A stretch of DNA of 64,000 nucleotides from G965218495 sp965262785 (GTDB lineage: Bacteria > Bacteroidota > Rhodothermia > Rhodothermales > Bin80): the NCBI GenBank assembly GCA_965262785.1, contig OZ253559.1:2604001-2668000 (forward strand). Reading direction: 5' to 3'. This document shows, piece by piece, positions 16,331-25,398 of this stretch. Position 1 is the first letter of the stretch; the number at the start of each line of letters is the position of its first letter. Made by a program: the position numbers and the translations under genes. The notes below the pieces were generated by a model. It made no database searches. It was not told where the DNA came from and worked only from the letters and a program-made list of their open reading frames with translations.

Positions 16331-19258
16331 ATGGCTCATCTCAGAAAGTACATTGCCGTTGCCCTGCTCATCGTAGCCGGACCGAGTCTGGCCAGTGCCA
16401 TGGTGCAACAGCAGGCAGGCTCCGATTTTGCCATTGCAGGCCACCTGTACGTTCAGTTTGCCAGTGCCGATGTGGCTGTCGCCGGCGCTAAGACCGGGAT
16501 TGACGCGTTCGACCGGCAAGCAGAGAAGTATAGCGTGACGGCAATAGAGAAGGCCTTCCCCAGCCTCGACATTATCGCGATGCACCGTCCTCTTCTGCCA
16601 TCCGCGGAGGCCTTGCGCCGCGTTTATTTGGTTCAATATGCGAGACCGCATATTCCGGCGTTGGTGGCACAGGACCTGGCAACTGTATCTGGAGTCAACT
16701 ATGCCGAGCCCGTATACAGGAAGGAACTATATGGTACAGTGTCCCAAGGCGAAGGTGCACGACTTGCCACGCCTAACGACCCAGGCTATTCGCTGCAGAC
16801 ACATCTCCCGCGGATGCAGCTGCCCAGCGCCTGGGACGTGATCAAGGGCGAAGATAGCACGGCGGTGATCGCGATCGTAGACGGCGGAACCAACTGGCAA
16901 CACGAAGATCTTGAAGCTAACGTCTGGACGAACCCGAATGAGATAGCCGGTAACGGCATAGACGACGACAACAATGGTTTTGTCGATGACTTACACGGTT
17001 GGAACTTCAATGCAAATACGGCCGATCCATCCGCCCCAGCCTCCTCGAGCAGCGCCCGACATGGAACGGCGGTAGCAGGCGCGGCAGCCGCGGTTACGGA
17101 CAACAATACAGGCATAGCCGGGTCGAGCTGGAATGCCCTATTCATGGCTGTCAACGCTAGTTGCAGCGACCTGAGACTCCTATGTCATACCACTCGCGGC
17201 ATCGTGTATGCAGGCATGAATGGCGCGGATGTCGTGACCGCCAGCTTCGGCTCGTCGACGGCGTCCATTACGGCTGAGATGGCCATTCAGGCGGCACTGG
17301 ATGAGGGGACGCTGGTAGTGGCGGCGACCGGAAATGACGAGGTAGATGTGGACCTGACGCCGTATTACCCGTCCTCCTTCCCCACGACGCTCAGTGTTGG
17401 GGCGATTTGGAAAAACTCGGATACAAATAGATTCAACTACGGGCAGAGCGTAAACGTGTTTGCTCCTGGCACCGGCATAGATCTTACAAGTCCGTCGAAC
17501 CAGTATTCGGTTGGGGACGGCACTTCCTTTGCCGTGCCATTGGTTGCCGGCGTAGCTGCCCTTGTAAAGACAGCTTTTCCGAGCTTTTCGCCAGAAGAGG
17601 TGCGGGAGCAGATACGGCTTACCGCGGTGAACATTGATTCCGCAAACCCCCAACTCGCCGGCAAGATGGGGCGAGGAAAAGTCGACGCCTACAGTGCTGT
17701 TACGACAGCGCCACTCCCTGGTGTTCGCGTCGTTGCATGGTCATACGAAAACCAGGATGGAAATACGCAGATAGTCTCGGGGGATCAGGTTCAGGCTACG
17801 ATTACATTAAGGAATTTCCACGGTGGTGGCGCAGATATGTTCGCGGAGCTGACGAGCGATGCTACTTACCTGCAGTGGTCAGCGCAGCGAGTGAGCCTTG
17901 GATCAATGGCTAACGGGGAAACCCGCGATGTCACATTCAGCTTTTCTGTTGCTGCCAATGCCCCTGACAACCGCAAAGTACGGCTAGTGCCACGCATCAC
18001 AATGGGTGCTTTTGAAGATATGCCTGACCTATTGCGTATGTCGGTCAACGAGACGGGAGTCGCCGTGCACAGTACAACGGCTCTGTCCGTCTCCGTTACG
18101 GATGAGGGCAACATCGGCCATACCTCATTCCAAGGGGCCTCGAATTCGCGAGGCAACGGGTTTGTGGCTACCACTTCGTCCGGCAGTAGCCGCGATGTCT
18201 TATATGAAGGCGGCCTGCTGATAGCAACCTCGTCCAGCCAAGTATCGGATTGCGTTAGACAGTCCGAGCAAGACCCCGCCGGTCAGCAGGAAGACTTTGT
18301 GCTGCTCGACGGCGCGGCCTTGGAGATTCTCAGCCCCGGTGAGCGTACCTCTGAGCAGGGCCGTGTGGTAATTACAGACTCAAGGGCGGCCAGCCCTATA
18401 GGTGTCGAAGTGCTTCAAGAGAGCTTCGTTGACCACAATGCCATGAACGAAGACTTCGTCCTACTCCAGTACACTATCACAAACGAGAGCTCCAGTCAGA
18501 TAGAAAACATGCACGTGGGGCTGTTCTTTGACTGGGACGTAGCGGCCAGCGCCAGCGATGTAACGCGCTTTGACGCCGCGCGAGGGGTCGGCTACCTGAT
18601 GGATAGCGCCGCAAACCCAACCGTGGTGGTAGGCACTCGCCTGCTTACTCCGCACACGCTCCACTACAGCGCTATTGACAACGCAGCTACCATTTACAGA
18701 GGTACAAGTGACGGCTTCACCTCTCAGGAAAAATGGACATTGCTCTCTGGTGGCGTTCGCAATAACGGCGTTATTTCAGGAGGGCCCAGGGACGTGTCGC
18801 AAATAACAGCCGCGGGACCGTTCTCACTTGAGCCGTTGTCGACTGTGGAAGTGGCCTTTGCAGTAATATCAGGCACCAGCGAGAGCGACTTTCTGGCCAA
18901 TGCAGACAACGCAGTGACGTTGTGGGATGCCATAAGTACTGCTACGGCGGATGACATCCAGCCAACAGATGGCTGGGAGATAAAGTCACCCTATCCTCAT
19001 CCGGCTGTGTTTCCGCTCGAGCTGCGCTTCGAAACGGCAGCGCACAGTGGAGTGCAGTTGGATATCTATGACGTATTGGGACGCCGGGTACGCTCAGTGC
19101 TGGACGTTCAGCGCCCAAGCGGCCAGCATGTGGTGACGTGGGACGGACGTGACGAATCGGGTGGGCGGGTGCCTTCGGGCCTGTACCTCGTGCGGATGGT
19201 GGCACAAAGCGGCAGTAAGGCTTACGTCCAATCACGACCCATCATGGTAGTTCGATAG
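16331..19258 (+). CDS. Secreted S8 subtilisin-family peptidase with T9SS sorting tail
   Basis: A 975-residue secreted protease. The ATG at 16331 gives a signal peptide MAHLRKYIAVALLIVAGPSL ending near ALASA. A propeptide-like segment follows, then the catalytic triad: Asp184 in IAIVDGGTNWQHEDL, His244 in ARHGTAVAGA and Ser399 in GDGTSFAVPLVAGVAAL, with the oxyanion Asn in VVAATGNDE. Next come beta-rich, immunoglobulin-like segments of unknown role (about 480-870). The C-terminal 80 residues (YPHPAVFPLELRFE, YDVLGRRVRSV, VPSGLYLVRMVAQSGS) form a T9SS type A sorting domain, so the enzyme should cross the outer membrane and stay attached or be released. The propeptide and catalytic region are paralogous to the protein at 48759. 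Confidence 0.93.
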   Translation: MAHLRKYIAVALLIVAGPSLASAMVQQQAGSDFAIAGHLYVQFASADVAVAGAKTGIDAFDRQAEKYSVTAIEKAFPSLDIIAMHRPLLPSAEALRRVYLVQYARPHIPALVAQDLATVSGVNYAEPVYRKELYGTVSQGEGARLATPNDPGYSLQTHLPRMQLPSAWDVIKGEDSTAVIAIVDGGTNWQHEDLEANVWTNPNEIAGNGIDDDNNGFVDDLHGWNFNANTADPSAPASSSSARHGTAVAGAAAAVTDNNTGIAGSSWNALFMAVNASCSDLRLLCHTTRGIVYAGMNGADVVTASFGSSTASITAEMAIQAALDEGTLVVAATGNDEVDVDLTPYYPSSFPTTLSVGAIWKNSDTNRFNYGQSVNVFAPGTGIDLTSPSNQYSVGDGTSFAVPLVAGVAALVKTAFPSFSPEEVREQIRLTAVNIDSANPQLAGKMGRGKVDAYSAVTTAPLPGVRVVAWSYENQDGNTQIVSGDQVQATITLRNFHGGGADMFAELTSDATYLQWSAQRVSLGSMANGETRDVTFSFSVAANAPDNRKVRLVPRITMGAFEDMPDLLRMSVNETGVAVHSTTALSVSVTDEGNIGHTSFQGASNSRGNGFVATTSSGSSRDVLYEGGLLIATSSSQVSDCVRQSEQDPAGQQEDFVLLDGAALEILSPGERTSEQGRVVITDSRAASPIGVEVLQESFVDHNAMNEDFVLLQYTITNESSSQIENMHVGLFFDWDVAASASDVTRFDAARGVGYLMDSAANPTVVVGTRLLTPHTLHYSAIDNAATIYRGTSDGFTSQEKWTLLSGGVRNNGVISGGPRDVSQITAAGPFSLEPLSTVEVAFAVISGTSESDFLANADNAVTLWDAISTATADDIQPTDGWEIKSPYPHPAVFPLELRFETAAHSGVQLDIYDVLGRRVRSVLDVQRPSGQHVVTWDGRDESGGRVPSGLYLVRMVAQSGSKAYVQSRPIMVVR

Positions 19259-19339
19259 GGAGCCGCTCGGGATTGCCCCCTGCGGCGATTGGAAAGGGAC
19301 CGGGTCGGCAGCGCAGAACCCCTAACTGCACAAAGGGGC

Positions 19340-20953
19340 CTAGTGTGCGACTACCATCGGAAATGCAGCCTGGTAGATGGTGCTGGCGAATCCCTCTACC
19401 TGTAACTGGTAGAAGTACGTCCCTCCGGGCAGGCCGCTTGTGTCGAAGGTTACCGCGTGCCAAGCGTCTTCGTGCCTGTATGCCTCGGTAAGTCTGGCTA
19501 CGCGCCGGCCGGCGACATCAAAGACATGTAACGTAACGATGCCGGGCTGCTGAAGGTAGTATCGGATGGTTGCCTGCTCCGAGGCTGGGTTTGGGAAGCT
19601 GTGCGACAGGAAGTAGGACTGCTGCGCTTCGACTTGCACGGTAGCGGTGCTCAGGATTTGTTGCCGATTGCGGCCGCCCCGCACCTCCAATAGATACGTG
19701 GCGGCACCTGGAGTGCTTACACCCGAATCCACCCATTCACCGTCGCTGGCACCCTGGCGCTCAACTAGCACGGCGGTACCATCGAGATCTTCACGCGTGA
19801 TTGAATAGGATTCAATTCCAGCGTCAGTCAGGAATCGCCACCGTAAGGAAACCACACCAATGGTATCGGCCACGGCCGACAGTGCCGCAGTCCCCAGCGC
19901 CGCGTTGCCTGTGATCAGTAGGTCCGCGATCAGCGTGCGAAATGTAGGCAAGAGGGCATAGTTGTGATCCCCTGGGCATGACGTGTTGCCAAAGTCACGA
20001 TGGCCTCGGAGCGCATCCGGGTCTACGCTGTAGCGCTCCGACAAGTATGCGTACGTAACCACAAGTGAGTCCTTCGCTGCGTCGGTCATCACATGGCGGC
20101 AGTCAGAACCTTCAGGAGGGTGATAGCACCCCATGAGCGATACACCTATGTTTCCCGTGTTGCTGCCACCGGCATGCGCCCCGCGCACTAGGGGAGGGCC
20201 ATCGTCAAAGGGCACGCTGGGGTTGAGAAATGGGCGCCCCTGGTAGAGGCGACCTTCCTGATCCATCAAGAAGTGGTACCCAATGTCGCTCCAGCCGCGT
20301 CCATTCTGATGGAAGTCTTGAATTCGCTTGACCTGCTCCAGCCCTTCGGTCAATGTCACGGCCGCAAAGCCCGCCGTGTGGTGGAGCGTCATCCTGTAGT
20401 AGTCGGGCTGGTTGAGCGGGACCGGTGTTCCGCGGTACGGCTCCGCCCCCCACTCCGCGCGATCATGCAACGCAGGTGCCCAGATTACGAAGTCCGCCTG
20501 CTGATTCTGCCGAGCAGCTTCGGGTGGCGGCTGGTTTTCTTCATCCAGGAATGTCCCGGCCTGCAAAATGCGAACGGACTCCGATTTCTCAACCTCGAAC
20601 CGCAGCTCAAAGCGACTTGCAACGCGCGCCTCGTTGCCACGATATGCTGCCAAGAATGCGTCATCGGTAAAGGACCGCACGATGTACAGCGGAGCCCACT
20701 CGCTCCAGGTGCCGCCAGACATGAAGCGAATCAAGCCGCGTAGCGTGTCGCCCGTAGCAGTGCCTTGCACCACCACACCTGTAAACGGCGGCAGCGCCAC
20801 GGCGCTTTCCATGCTTACCTGCCGGGCCTGACCCACGATTTCGGCAACGGGTGAAGACACCGCGACCGGTACATCAATCATGTCGGCAATAAGCTGCCCA
20901 ACGGCGGAATCGACGATTCCGAATGCCAAGAGGGCAACAAGGAGCCGCTTCAT
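19340..20953 (-). CDS. T9SS-secreted N-acetylmuramoyl-L-alanine amidase (PGRP fold)
   Basis: A 537-residue exported protein with signal peptide MKRLLVALLAFGIVDSAVG. After a beta-rich N-domain, an Amidase_2/PGRP domain spans about residues 155-345: RAEWGAEPYRG, LHHTAG with zinc His191, GYHFLMDQEGRLYQGRP, GNIGVSLMGCY, and GHRDFGNTSCPG with zinc His318 and Cys326. All three zinc ligands are present, so an active amidase that cuts the stem peptide from muramic acid is expected. The C-terminus (SFPNPASEQATIRYY, FDVAGRRVARL, LPGGTYFYQLQ) is a T9SS type A tail. Secretion across the outer membrane points to attack on other cells' peptidoglycan or on debris rather than on its own wall. It is the last gene of the minus-strand run, 3 bases after the PorV-like gene. 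Confidence 0.92.
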   Translation of the reverse strand: MKRLLVALLAFGIVDSAVGQLIADMIDVPVAVSSPVAEIVGQARQVSMESAVALPPFTGVVVQGTATGDTLRGLIRFMSGGTWSEWAPLYIVRSFTDDAFLAAYRGNEARVASRFELRFEVEKSESVRILQAGTFLDEENQPPPEAARQNQQADFVIWAPALHDRAEWGAEPYRGTPVPLNQPDYYRMTLHHTAGFAAVTLTEGLEQVKRIQDFHQNGRGWSDIGYHFLMDQEGRLYQGRPFLNPSVPFDDGPPLVRGAHAGGSNTGNIGVSLMGCYHPPEGSDCRHVMTDAAKDSLVVTYAYLSERYSVDPDALRGHRDFGNTSCPGDHNYALLPTFRTLIADLLITGNAALGTAALSAVADTIGVVSLRWRFLTDAGIESYSITREDLDGTAVLVERQGASDGEWVDSGVSTPGAATYLLEVRGGRNRQQILSTATVQVEAQQSYFLSHSFPNPASEQATIRYYLQQPGIVTLHVFDVAGRRVARLTEAYRHEDAWHAVTFDTSGLPGGTYFYQLQVEGFASTIYQAAFPMVVAH

Positions 20954-20956
20954 GCC

Positions 20957-22009
20957 TTAGAACGAGAGATTTACGGTAAACCAGTGCGTCTGGGTCAGGC
21001 GTCCGAAGTCTGCGTAGGCATAGTCAAGGCTGGTGCGGAGCGACCGGTCGATGCGCAGTTGGATGCTGGCGCCAGCCGTCAGGCCTTGCTCACCATCAGG
21101 CTCAAAAAGGCTACGGTAGCCCACGCGAACCGAAAAGAGCTCGCGGAAGGTGTACTCCATGCCCGCATTGACGTACTCTGCGTTGTCATTCGGATGCGCT
21201 GCGTCCGTAGAGACTAGTAATCGGTGCGTGCCGGATTCATAGGCGTCCCAAGCCACCCCTACCCGAAACACCAGTGGCAGCGGGTGTGCATCCATGCGGT
21301 ACTGTGCATTGACGATCTCGGCTGTCCCTGTCGTGTTGGGATTTGGGTCTTCGCTAAACAGGATGTCGCGCCCGTCCATGCGCATCTTCGGTCCCAGGTT
21401 GGACAGGCTGGCGCCCAAGCGCACCCCATCAAATGGCGTAGTGAAGAGGGTGCCTACATCAAAGGCAAAGGCCGACGCTGTGCTGTGCCAGATGCGCTCC
21501 TGTATGTACTTCAGTGACCCCCCAATAGAAAAACGGTCCGTTAGGTTGCGCGCAAAAGTAGTTTGGATCGCAAAGCTCTGTACTTTGAACTGCTCCCCTG
21601 TGCCTTCTGGCTCTGCCTCGGTGCGTACGGCCATGTTGCCGGAGTCCAGCAGCAATATCGACAGGCCAATGCTACCTATGTCACGAATTCGTGTGCCGAA
21701 GGCGGCCATGTTGTAGTCCACTCCTGCCAGGTACCGCGTCTTGTTCAGCTGAACGCCACTGCCGTCCAGCCGGGCCAGCCCGGCTGGATTCCAGTACAGG
21801 GACGAGAGGTCGCTGCTCTCCGCCACGTAGGCGCCGCCAAGTGCAATGGCCCGCGCTCCAACGCCGAGCTTCAGGAACTGCGCTGCGGTGGTACCCACAC
21901 GCGTTATGGTCGAAGCATCAGGCGAGGCAGGGTCATCCTGCGCCTTCACCGGAGCCCAGGTTAGCACTATCGCCAGACAGCAGAGTCTATATGGTCGCCA
22001 GCGAATCAC
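20957..22009 (-). CDS. PorV/PorQ-family (UPF0164-like) outer-membrane beta-barrel
   Basis: A 350-residue protein with signal peptide ending near TWAPVKAQ. The N-terminal signature TTAAQFLKLGVGARAIALGG followed by AYVAESSDLSSLYWNPAGLA is diagnostic of the PorV/PorQ family, whose PorV member shuttles T9SS cargo from the SprA translocon to the attachment complex. The rest alternates hydrophobic and polar residues as in a beta-barrel and ends with WFTVNLSF, an outer-membrane C-terminal aromatic. The start overlaps the stop of the large T9SS protein by four bases, and the amidase follows after 3 bases. Several paralogues usually exist per genome, so this one may be dedicated to its neighbours rather than being the general PorV. 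Confidence 0.88.
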   Translation of the reverse strand: MIRWRPYRLCCLAIVLTWAPVKAQDDPASPDASTITRVGTTAAQFLKLGVGARAIALGGAYVAESSDLSSLYWNPAGLARLDGSGVQLNKTRYLAGVDYNMAAFGTRIRDIGSIGLSILLLDSGNMAVRTEAEPEGTGEQFKVQSFAIQTTFARNLTDRFSIGGSLKYIQERIWHSTASAFAFDVGTLFTTPFDGVRLGASLSNLGPKMRMDGRDILFSEDPNPNTTGTAEIVNAQYRMDAHPLPLVFRVGVAWDAYESGTHRLLVSTDAAHPNDNAEYVNAGMEYTFRELFSVRVGYRSLFEPDGEQGLTAGASIQLRIDRSLRTSLDYAYADFGRLTQTHWFTVNLSF

Positions 22010-25000
22010 TTGATCACCGCGAATTTGCCAATGAAGGAACCTTCTGGACTTTCAACATGGAACAGGTACAGGCCGTAGGCAAGATTCATGTTGTCCTTGG
22101 TGCGCATGTCCCAGAAGACCTTGCCATCGTCAAGGGTGCTGTTATGGTGCAGGGTTTCGACGAGTTCGCCAGCGAGCGTGTAGATGCGGATTGAACACTG
22201 CCTCGGCACGCCCGCGAAGTACAGGCGCCGCTGCCCTCGCTCGGTCCGTGCAATGGGGTTGCGTGGCTCAAACGACGATGTCGCCACGTACGGGTTAGGC
22301 ACGACATAGATGTCGCCGAGCTCCTGTTGCGCCAGAGTAGCGTCCGTGCCGGCGGCCTGGGTGCGAAAGCGGAAGACATCCTGCTCCGTAAATGGCTTGT
22401 ACGTCATGAGGAAAAACTGATCTCCTTCGCCGGGCACGCTCCCCACGTCTTCAAACCGCACTTCCCATGTAGCGGTAAGCACTCCCTCGAGCATTTCCAG
22501 GAAGATTATTGGCTCGTCAACATCCCAGATGTTATCCCGATTGAAGTCAGGGCTAAACACCTCAACCGGCAGGTTGGCTGCCGTAAGGTTGACCACCTCG
22601 AACGGGATCGGCATATTGTTGCTGAAGCTTGTACCGATTGGAGAGTCCGCAAAGCGGATCTGGTAGTCAGACGGTTGCGGCACGCGCCCGGGCCCTGCAG
22701 TGGCCACGAAAATGCGGTATGGAACCTGCATGTCCTCCGAATTCCAGCCCGTCTCGTCCGTGTTGACCTCCAGCGAGTCATCTACGGCAAAGACGTGAAC
22801 GCCCTCAAACACGATGTTCGCCTCTTCCCCGGAAAGCAGCGTGCTTTTGTATACGGGTGCGTAGGCAAATGTAGCGGTCACAGGTGTGCCGGCAGCAACG
22901 CCTGCGGACGGCTTGATGTGGATGGTGCCGAGGGCCGGATTCAGCACGTAGTCGATGTCAGGCTGCAGTAGGCGACCGTCAGCCGTGCGAACCGCGATAG
23001 AACCTGGCACGAGGTTGCGATACGTTGTGGTTTGGCTCTTTCCGGGTGCCGCAGTAAGCGTGGCGGTGATCGGTCCCTCGTTTATCACCGAATAGGTCAT
23101 CTGACTTCCTGACGCTTCGAACGTAATTCGGTATTGCTGATCCTCGCGGACCGCCAGTTCATCTATTACATCTACGCGGAACTGGCCGGTTGCATGGCCT
23201 GCTTCGTGCACCAGGCCTGTGGAGCCGTACGCTGACGATGCTACGTAGCCGGCTACGCGAGGCTTGGCGATGGCCGCCACCGTGTTGAGGTCGTAGATGT
23301 AGGTATCGGTGGTGGGGTCGAAGGTAATCGTCTTGCTTGTTTCGCTCGGTGGAATACCGTTGGCAAAGGCGTCGCCCGCGTCTTCTGCAAAGCCACGGTC
23401 GTAGGCCGCCAGCGCGTAGTAATAGGTCTGCCCATTTATCACGTTGTTGGAGTCCACAAATGTGTGGAACAGTCCGGTGTCGTCGCCCAGGTCGTATGCG
23501 ATTCCGCGGCCCGGGAAAGGGATGCCCGACGCGCCTTTGATGCCGTTCTCAAGATCGAATTTCACGTCTACGCCTTGCGCGGTCTTGTGCGGTGCGAAGA
23601 GAAACTTGCTTCCGTTGATGTCGGTGATTGTCTGCTGGTCAGAAAACTCGTGATCAGTAGAGCGGTACAGCACATAGCCCTCAAAGTCCTCTTCGCGCGT
23701 AAGCGGATCTACCGTCTCCTCAGAGACATCATCCCAATACAGCGTGATCTTTTTGTCTCCTGGCGCTACGCGCAGCGTTGGCTTGTTCGGAGGCTTCGCA
23801 AAGACATAGCCCACGTCATAAATCTGCTGTGCCACCTGCGCATTCAGGCGCAGGTCCTCCCGGTTTTCGCCGATGATGAGCGCTATGGAGAAGCGCTTGG
23901 TATCGCCAGCGCGAAGGCGAAAGGAGCCGGAACCGTAAAGAAAAACGTAGTCCCCGGGCGCCGGTGGGACTTCATCAAAGCGTCCAGGTTCGACCAGATT
24001 CCACAGGCGCTCGTCATTCGAGACGCGGTTTCCCGCAAACGGGGGTGATGCGAAGGACGTGAGGCCAAACTGGTCACTTTCATCTATGTCCGTGAACTCG
24101 AAATTCGGTTCTCCGGGTTTGGTGATGTCAAACTGGGAGCCGGCCGTTGGAATCCCGTCGCCTTCACCGGTGTCCCCGGTCCCGGGAATTCCGTCCAAGC
24201 CTACATCGTCACGCTCAGGGTCCCAGTCGCCGTCATTATCAATGCCGTCGGTCCAGGATTCATCGATGAGCCCATCGCCATCGTTATCAATGCCATCGTC
24301 ATCAACGCCAGGACTCTCCAAGAACTTGTAGCCAAAGTATCCGGGCACCCTGCCGGCAATGTCCGACTTGCCGTCGTCATCCCAAGCAAAGACCATGTTG
24401 AGTGCCTCATCATAGTAGGCCAGGTCGTCCGCCCAGTCGCGTGGCCCACCGACATGCGGGTCGCCCCACATGCCAAAGATGACCTTTTCCAGGTCCTTTT
24501 CGCTCTTGTTGGAGATCTTGTATATGAGGAAGATCACATCTTCCGCAAGCGGATTGGCCCACTGGTACAGGCGCACCTCTACTTCCAGGCCCAGGCCACG
24601 TTTTGAGCTGTCGGACGGGGCGGGCCAGTAGCTGAATTCACTATTGGAATAGTCATTCATGAAGTAGATCGTCTCCTTATCAGCATTGGAGGCACCCTGT
24701 TGCAGGGCACCAGGCCAGACGTATCGCTCCAGCGGTTCGCTATACCACGCCTCGGGCCATGAGTCCGGCTTACCATCCAAGTCCCTATCCGGCGCGTCGT
24801 TGGTAGGAATCTTGCTGGATTCTGGGTCTACCACTTCCAAGCCCTCAAAGCTGCCCACCGGCTCTGCGCAGGGTACGGGCTGCCAGCCCCAATAGGTTGA
24901 GCCGTCAGGGGAGATTTCGCCGCCGTTGGAAACCAGCCCGTCGGACACTACGCGCATCACATAGACCTGCCGGCCTTGGACGTCGAGCACCGGTCGTCCC

Positions 25001-25392
25001 TGATCATCATATAGCGGTACGCTCTGCGGGTCGCGGGGCCTGCCGTCTTCGCGGTAGGTGTCTACAATTTCAGCCGCCACCAGCGGGCCGAATTCGTAGC
25101 CATATCCCAGTCCATTCCAGACAATATCGGTGATGGTATTGCCCGGCGCGGATATCGATCCGAAGTTGAAGATCTGCGTAGTGATCCGGTTGCCATTCAG
25201 GATCGCGTCGCGCCGATTGGTGATTTCAATGCCGCAGTCCGTTCGTGAGCTGGCCGACATGGGGGCCTGCGCCAGGGCGTCGACCCACACACGCACCTCA
25301 ACAGGGGACCAGCCTCGTTCGCGCAGCAGTTGAGCATCTGCTGTGGCGGTGAACAGAAGCATGAAGCCCAAAATGGGGACGCGCTGATACAT
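22006..25392 (-). CDS. Large T9SS-secreted surface protein of unknown function
   Basis: A 1128-residue protein with a signal peptide (MYQRVPILGFMLLFTATADA). It is beta-rich. Around residues 350-410 there is an Asp/Asn-rich calcium-binding-like repeat run: DDDGIDNDGDGLIDE, then DGIDNDGDWDPERDD. Fibronectin-like segments are suggested around 550-700 (PPNKPTLRVAPGDKKITLYW, YYYALAAYDRG). The C-terminus (IYVVPNPYVATSSFE, IRIYTLAGELVETL, LAYGLYLFHVES) is a T9SS sorting domain. Its position between a TonB-dependent receptor and a PorV/PorQ barrel is typical of a recurrent but poorly characterised outer-membrane gene trio. A role as a surface-anchored ligand-binding partner of the receptor, analogous to SusD, is inference. 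Confidence 0.85.
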   Translation of the reverse strand: MYQRVPILGFMLLFTATADAQLLRERGWSPVEVRVWVDALAQAPMSASSRTDCGIEITNRRDAILNGNRITTQIFNFGSISAPGNTITDIVWNGLGYGYEFGPLVAAEIVDTYREDGRPRDPQSVPLYDDQGRPVLDVQGRQVYVMRVVSDGLVSNGGEISPDGSTYWGWQPVPCAEPVGSFEGLEVVDPESSKIPTNDAPDRDLDGKPDSWPEAWYSEPLERYVWPGALQQGASNADKETIYFMNDYSNSEFSYWPAPSDSSKRGLGLEVEVRLYQWANPLAEDVIFLIYKISNKSEKDLEKVIFGMWGDPHVGGPRDWADDLAYYDEALNMVFAWDDDGKSDIAGRVPGYFGYKFLESPGVDDDGIDNDGDGLIDESWTDGIDNDGDWDPERDDVGLDGIPGTGDTGEGDGIPTAGSQFDITKPGEPNFEFTDIDESDQFGLTSFASPPFAGNRVSNDERLWNLVEPGRFDEVPPAPGDYVFLYGSGSFRLRAGDTKRFSIALIIGENREDLRLNAQVAQQIYDVGYVFAKPPNKPTLRVAPGDKKITLYWDDVSEETVDPLTREEDFEGYVLYRSTDHEFSDQQTITDINGSKFLFAPHKTAQGVDVKFDLENGIKGASGIPFPGRGIAYDLGDDTGLFHTFVDSNNVINGQTYYYALAAYDRGFAEDAGDAFANGIPPSETSKTITFDPTTDTYIYDLNTVAAIAKPRVAGYVASSAYGSTGLVHEAGHATGQFRVDVIDELAVREDQQYRITFEASGSQMTYSVINEGPITATLTAAPGKSQTTTYRNLVPGSIAVRTADGRLLQPDIDYVLNPALGTIHIKPSAGVAAGTPVTATFAYAPVYKSTLLSGEEANIVFEGVHVFAVDDSLEVNTDETGWNSEDMQVPYRIFVATAGPGRVPQPSDYQIRFADSPIGTSFSNNMPIPFEVVNLTAANLPVEVFSPDFNRDNIWDVDEPIIFLEMLEGVLTATWEVRFEDVGSVPGEGDQFFLMTYKPFTEQDVFRFRTQAAGTDATLAQQELGDIYVVPNPYVATSSFEPRNPIARTERGQRRLYFAGVPRQCSIRIYTLAGELVETLHHNSTLDDGKVFWDMRTKDNMNLAYGLYLFHVESPEGSFIGKFAVIK

Positions 25393-25398
25393 TAGTTG

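Noticed and set aside
19300..19345. Weak inverted repeat CCCCT/AGGGG between the convergent subtilisin and amidase genes
   Set aside because: Only five pairs with a ten-base loop and no T-run on either strand.
24180..24330. Repetitive Asp/Asn codon tract that could look like a DNA repeat or CRISPR
   Set aside because: It is coding sequence for calcium-binding-like repeats in the large T9SS protein; spacing is irregular and no spacers exist. No CRISPR array was seen anywhere in the window.
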